A stretch of 64,000 nt of DNA from Lepiota brunneoincarnata (Eukaryota > Basidiomycota > Agaricomycetes > Agaricales > Agaricaceae), in assembly GCA_023014365.1 (NCBI GenBank), contig JAEBUN010000003.1, positions 1,984,001 through 2,048,000 on the forward strand, given 5' to 3'. The translations under genes and the position numbers were made by a program. The notes beneath the pieces are model-generated. The model had not been told where the DNA came from and did not search any database. It saw only the letters and a program-made list of their open reading frames with translations. Every line of letters begins with the position of its first letter. Position 1 is the stretch's first letter. Of the stretch, positions 58,673 through 64,000 are shown in pieces.

Positions 58673-60197
58673 ATGTCCTCCCACGGAACTGACGACTCAG
58701 ATACAGTCTACCAAGAGCGGAAGCGCCGAAAGCGGAAGGTGAGCGGGGCGTACAGAGGATCGGCGAGATGCTGAAAATCGGACAGAGAACAGGTGCTGCC
58801 CGAAAGAAAGTTAGAACTAGCGTGGAAACAGAAAAGCCCACCCATGTTCTCTCCTTTAATCCCCTCCTTTATCCTCCAGGAGGAAGCAACGTCCCACAAG
58901 ATGACTCCGCTTTTGACGAAACAATGGAGGACCTCCTCCCAGATCTCCTACAGGCGAGATTATCCCTGCAAGAGAATAGCTTGCAATATGATGATAAGGT
59001 GATAGACCATCGTCTACCAGTCCCATCACGGAGGTCTGAGATTAAACCGACAGGGCTCTTGCCTTAGACCATTGACGCGTTCAGAAATTTCATCACACAT
59101 TGATAATCATCAAGGCGCACATGATGTTTCCTCCGCTCTCATCACGCGAAAACTGAAGTTGTCGCAGGTACGAATGCTAATCGCGGGCTTATGTTAATCC
59201 ATCGAGCTTGCTCAAACAATAATAGGAGAGGCGGCGAGCTCACGTACCTTCGAGAAGCATCGTAGCGGCAACTGACTCTTTGAACAGAGTACAATACCTT
59301 CCAGACAAGATTGGGCTCAAGACACCAGTCTTGCGCGCACTCCGGGATATTCGGTCGACCCCATTTGAAAACTCGTTTTTGGCACGACTACAAAGCAACA
59401 GAGGAACCAGATTACCCGGCTTGATCGCAGTGGATTGGGAGACTGTCACTCCCTGGATGAGTCTCATGAGAGATATCCGGGATCATTATAGCCTCGCACA
59501 GTACGAAAACTTCAATTCGTGATCATCGATGTAACCTGACATGTGCATTTTACGAAATTCGTGCAGCCCTGAGCGACAACAACCAATAGAATCTCGGGCA
59601 CCAATAACCTATACATGTCTTCAGGCGTCTCATGTCGATCAGATTCATGATTTGTTGCGGCGTGTATTCTGGACGGGGATAGATGGTGAATACTGGCGCC
59701 TTTCCCAGCTGTTCATTGCTCACCTCCGATCAGTCAGTGACTCTTTGGAGTACTCTCCTGAGCGGTGCACCGTGGTCGCAACCTACAAACGGCTGGTTGT
59801 TGGAGTGGCAATTTTAAGCTCACCTCAAGAGACTTACATAACATATCTTGCTGTCAGAGCCGGTTGGGACAAGGCCCAGATAGCCAGGTTTGTTCCCAGA
59901 ACTAGGCTCATCTGGCTTACGGCTTACAAGTCCCGCCTATTTCAGAACCATGGTTTTCCACCTGATCATGTTAAATCCCAAGAGAGATATTACTTTACAC
60001 GTTTCTGCGAACAGCTCGGCAATGGTAATGTCATTGACCTTACCTCGCTTTCTCCCGTCTGAACACCGCTACAGCTTTTGTATAACCAATTCGGGTTTAA
60101 GGCGGAAGAATTTATTGCTGGCTTTTACGAGGACTATTTGGACTCGGCGTCAAGGGCCTCCAAAAATGCATTCAGACTACGGCTTCGCCAGCAATGA
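58673..60197 (+). CDS. KAT14 (ATAC2/CSRP2BP)-like GNAT acetyltransferase
   Basis: Predicted lysine acetyltransferase. It starts MSSHGTDDSDTVYQERKRRK (basic, nuclear-type). The middle has RKKVRTSVETEKPTHVLSFN and YLPDKIGLKTPVLRALRDIR. The GNAT domain reads QIHDLLRRVFWTGIDVSDSL, CTVVATYKRLVVGVAILSSP, YITYLAVRAGWDKAQIARTM, KRDITLHVSANSSAMLLYNQ and FGFKAEEFIAGFYEDYLDSA, ending NAFRLRLRQQ. The wording of the GNAT core, including LHVSAN..AMLLY..FGFK.EE and FRLRLR, is that of KAT14, a member of the animal ATAC complex. Introns after GID, after QIAR and after SSAM are required for this reading. About 390 residues, shorter than the animal protein. Confidence 0.85.
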
Positions 60198-62648
60198 GTC
60201 CCAACCAAATCCTACCCGAAATTCCACCAGCAATCAAGATCGCCAAGAGTTTAGTCCTTGCGATTTCCCTTGCTACAGCCTCGGAGACCTGGGAGCAATC
60301 TCATCATCGGCGGCTAGGGAGACAACCAAACAACAATCGCAGAATGCCGAATAACTCAACGGTCGATAAATTGAAAATGATTCCGCCAATGGAGATCTCT
60401 TTACGATCCCTTCTTGGGAAGACCCATCCCACGTCTCGGCCATGGAGGCTCTGCAACGCGCGCCGTCTTTTGCATCAAATTCTGGACTCTGGGATGTCCC
60501 GCATTGCCTAACAACTGGTCCCCTCCTTCCATACGGGTACTTGAACGGTCCTGTTGCCATAAACGCTCCTTCTCGCCCATAGTAGAGACACTCCTCAGGG
60601 TTACCTGATATCCACCCCCCGATACCCGATGCCATGAACAGCTCCTAATCGCGCGAATTGCGTTATGTTTGACCTTTCACGAGATCGCATCTGCCAGATT
60701 CTATGGGAAGAGCTTTGGTCAGAATGATATCCGGTACCCGCCACGATATTTTCTATCAACCCTGGATATGCCTCATGTGTAAACGGCCTTGGTGTTCTCC
60801 TTAATTCCAGCGGCCATTCTTCGAAAGTTCCTTCATGAAAATTCTCATGATCGAGTCATTGGATGTCCGTTTTCGACGGCATGTTTTCGTTATTCTTTAT
60901 GTATAACGTACCAGATTCCGTACATCCCACAACTTGACAAGCGAGGGCGGGCTCTGCAATGTTGGTCCCAAACCCAGACACGGAGGCACATCCATACCGC
61001 GCCATGAACCAGGTGATGGGCCCGGGTCCTCCGCAAGTTAACCTGCCACCCAAGCGCGAATATTAAGGTTGCGAAGGCCGACTCGCTTGTCTTGATTGGG
61101 AAGCAAGGAGGGAGGCTCCAGGCCACTCTGATTCATATGCCTATCACTTCATGATCCCACAGACCAACTTATGCTTTAAGTGTAGGATGACTAGCACCAG
61201 ACATCGTACCTAGCTAACACAGTTTACAATCTACTGTGATCGATCTTCCTCCGCTCGACTCCTGACTAACACCACTTCGTTCTCCTTCGGAATCGACGTC
61301 TACACTGCGAATGTTTTCGACAAGTGTACCGTGCTTCGCGCCAGAGTATTGTGTCTCACGCCGTCATGAAGAGTCAATACCAAAGTCAGGCTTGGATAGT
61401 GTGTGGACAAGCCATACTGCTAAAACGGAGGCGACGACAAGTGAGGCCAGCCAAATAAGATTGGTGAGCATACTACTTGTGGGGAATATTATATGACTGA
61501 GGATTATCCTTTCATTGCTGAGCCTGCAGAGGAGGAGATTGTAGATATTGGAATAACAAAGGTTCAGAAAGGGGACTCAGAACCGAGCGGTGAAATATTG
61601 GCGGAGACGAAACCGTTGAAGCGAAGATACATTGAATTTCGTGCCCCACCAACGTTGATGCGTAGACGGGTGTACGTGATAATGTACTATGGAGTTTTTG
61701 AGTAGACACAAAATATCCAGAGGCAGACGCGTTGAGTACGTTGGGGGTGGGATCGATAGATGAATTGAATGCTCTATCCGAGGACTGCTGGGGTCGTGGA
61801 GTCAAGGGGTAGAAAAACAGCAGGGGCTGCATTGAATTTCCACAGAATAGAAGGACAAAAGTCTGATTGGTAGGGAGGGAAAAGTTTGAAGATTGAGTGA
61901 ACCAAGCAGAGTTGTAGGCGCGTGCTGATGGGACTTTGGGGCTTCAGGGGCGCGCTAACGTCATCCAATTGACGGTTGTCAGTAAACACAGGGCAACCGC
62001 CATACCTTGCGTCAGATAAAGAGGCTGGCGTCCAGGAGGACAACTGCGTTTCGGGCACGCGTGTGCCTTCGGAAACCCTTAAACGTGGAAAGATAATGGG
62101 TCCGTAGCCACGAGCGTGCGCACTATCAGAGATTCCACCAACGGGAACACATTTGTTAATCATATTCGAACATCGTGACAAAGGCTCAGCGCGGATGTCG
62201 GTGAGAAGGTAGTTGATAAGAGAGGGGGGGTCGCCTATATATGTCCTTTATTTCCTCGAAAAACGCGATACTAGGCTCCGCTGAGAGATTGTCGGCCAGA
62301 GTTAGGGTCAAACGAGATTCAGGGGTGCTCCGGGGGACTAGGGAATGCCCACTAATATGTCGAGGAGAATACCCTCACCCAGAATCGGTTTTCCATTTTG
62401 CATGTGTTCTTTCAAGCATCAGGACCGGTTGAGGGTGACCGAGGGATGATGAGGGTGATCAAGGACACAGAAGATCACATGCATAGTTTCTGGATCGTTT
62501 CGGCCAGACAAGATGCACAAGCGACTTAATAAACAGCGTCAGGCTCTAGTACAGGCCATATACGTTCGACATCCTTCGCAGTAGAGTATCTGTACGCCTA
62601 ACGAGTAATCACCATAAAGCTAGGAGAAAACCAGCGAGCTATCCCACT
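60198..62648. other. Gene-poor stretch, 2.45 kb
   Basis: ORFs up to 135 codons occur on the minus strand (60273-60635, 61774-62181) and 70 codons on the plus strand (61493-61705, MTEDYPFIAEPAEEE..). None shows a domain or joins to neighbours. No RNA gene or mobile element is seen. Confidence 0.35.
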
Positions 62649-64000
62649 TTACTCGTAGGTCCGATTCAATGTCGCTTTAGTGCGTTCGGTCCCCCTACCG
62701 ACGGCAAAACGTACACACATCCGCGAATTTGTATTGGGTGCCTCGCCGGCCCGAAAGCCTAAAGCGTCGTTGTAGCTGCCTCCGCCGCCGTCTTCTGTGT
62801 CTAGTTGATTCTTGTTCGTTCGTGTAAACAATGAGCTCCACCGGATTGACGTCAAACCAGGCAGAGATCTCGCAAGGATTGATGTTGCAATAGACTCTCG
62901 CTCCTGGGTTTCCATGCAGTATTCCCCACAAGTGGGACACAGAGATAAGACGGTCAGGATTCCTCCTCCGACATCCTCTGTGGAGTGGAGGATGTGTTCC
63001 TCCAGGAGTGTAGCGTCCGACAAGAATACCCCCAAATAAAGGTCTTCAAGCTTCTCCAGAGGAGCCAACGCGTCGGCAAACGATGTCTATAAAGTAGCCA
63101 TTGTATCAGTGAAGGTTTTAAACGGAAAGTATATGGTCGTCAACAGCAAGATTTTCCACAGTCAAGCAGTGGTCGGGTATCGGGGAATGCCGGGCGTACA
63201 AAAGACTGTCCTCGAAACAGGACACACAGCAACCTGAATCAATGCGATCCGTGGAGGTCATTTCAAGGACGACCAACCGAGGGAAGGTGTTGGCGATGGA
63301 AATCAGTAGTTGGGTATCGATTCGCGGAATACTGGAGAATATGAGCTTTCTGAGACCATGTCTCGTGGAGGAGTTGATGAATGCACGGAGAAGCAATTCA
63401 ACTAGGAAGTCTTGTGTCTTGAAACCCTCGTTTGCGAACCAGACCTCGAGGATCCTCAGGTGAACAAACGACCCAACATGGTAGATTTGGCGAGTGATCA
63501 CATGCTGCAGGAGTGAAGAGGGATCTATGCAGATAGTTAATCACAGATCAGCACATATATGCGCCCAGAAATCATGTTTCGTGACCCAACCTGACCCAAC
63601 AAAAGCCACAGTGCTCCTTGGTTTGGGCCAAGATTATATCCAGGAGCCTGGAGAACTGTGCACGAGATTCGACTATCACATCCCGAAAGTAGCGGCGCAA
63701 AGCAAGCTCGCGGAATGAGGTAGAAGCCTGAGCGAATGCAGCTACGGTGGCGAATGGGCGATCCAAGGAACAAGATAAAATCATAAAGTCGACAATGATT
63801 TCGACTATTTCAATGGGCAAACGAGGTGTTGTGTTTTTGAAAGTGACCAAATGGGGGCCGGCGCGCTTTGTGGGAGAGGGCTGTTTCCCCCGAATGCGAA
63901 GGCTTAATGAGCTACTCCGTTTGATGAGAACTGCAGATGTAGTCCTGGTCAACATGGCTATTATGGACGGAAGCAAAGGCCAAAAGCGGTTCATAGCCAT
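62649..64000 (-). CDS. F-box/leucine-rich type protein (reaches right edge)
   Basis: Probable F-box protein. The segment TTPRLPIEIVEIIVDFMILS resembles a degenerate F-box (Leu-Pro-x-Glu-x-x), followed by FAQASTSFRELALRRYFRDV. After an intron ending near 63540 come DPSSLLQHVITRQIYHVGSF, then HLRILEVWFANEGF, RKLIFSSIPRIDTQLL, FPRLVVLEMTSTD, and after another intron LAPLEKLEDLYLGVFLSDAT. These are LRR-like repeats. The C-terminus, after SLPGLTSIRWSSLF, is not conserved and ends at TAA 62649. The ATG at 64000 is the last base triplet of the window; MNRFWPLL at 63994 is another option, and the true start may lie beyond the edge. Confidence 0.65.

Overview
The window is nuclear DNA of a filamentous basidiomycete, most likely an Agaricomycete. 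Almost every gene is cut by several short introns of about 50 to 65 bases with GT..AG ends. Both strands are used, and the proteins are typical for that group: basidiomycete F-box proteins, a MYND protein, a secreted sedolisin, a UPF0357 protein and a Smr protein. I cannot name the order or genus from the sequence alone. Exon joins below were read by eye from splice signals and protein continuity.

Left part (1-26.5 kb). A histone H4 gene at the edge is followed by an F-box gene and a 3.6 kb stretch with nothing recognised. Then come an F-BAR/RhoGAP protein (RGD1 type, minus) facing a divergent Tpt1-like RNA 2'-phosphotransferase (plus), a small protein with a chorismate-lyase-like pattern (minus), argininosuccinate synthase and nucleoporin Nup85 (both plus). 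A Sir2-class sirtuin (minus), a second copy of the chorismate-lyase-like gene (plus), and a divergent H3/H4 pair follow. The second H4 is nearly identical to the first, 25 kb away. Just beyond it lie two inverted tRNA-Ala(AGC) genes, each with a 9-base intron.

Middle part (26.5-43.7 kb). A 5.4 kb minus-strand gene encodes the ER membrane ubiquitin ligase Doa10/SSM4 (RING-CH). Next are a secreted sedolisin protease (plus), exosome subunit Rrp4 (minus), a MYND zinc-finger protein (minus), exon-junction protein Y14/RBM8A (plus) and an HP1-type chromo/chromo-shadow protein (plus).

Right part (43.7-64 kb). Two weak hypothetical ORFs are followed by a large disordered protein of unknown function and a SHE10-like membrane-anchored coiled-coil protein (both minus). 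Then come mitochondrial ribosomal protein uL30m, a UPF0357 protein, a CUE/DUF1771/Smr protein, a KAT14 (ATAC2)-like GNAT acetyltransferase, and a second F-box-type protein reaching the right edge.

Most genes are housekeeping and do not form one pathway. A loose theme is chromatin: two H4, one H3, a sirtuin, an HP1 protein and a KAT14-like acetyltransferase. Long stretches of 1 to 3.6 kb between genes hold no recognisable coding sequence, transposon or RNA. The points most worth a second look are the duplicated chorismate-lyase-like family, the Tpt1-like protein that lacks expected active-site residues, the H4 copies whose identity stops just after the stop codon, the altered H3 tail, and C-homopolymers directly behind two splice donors of one gene.
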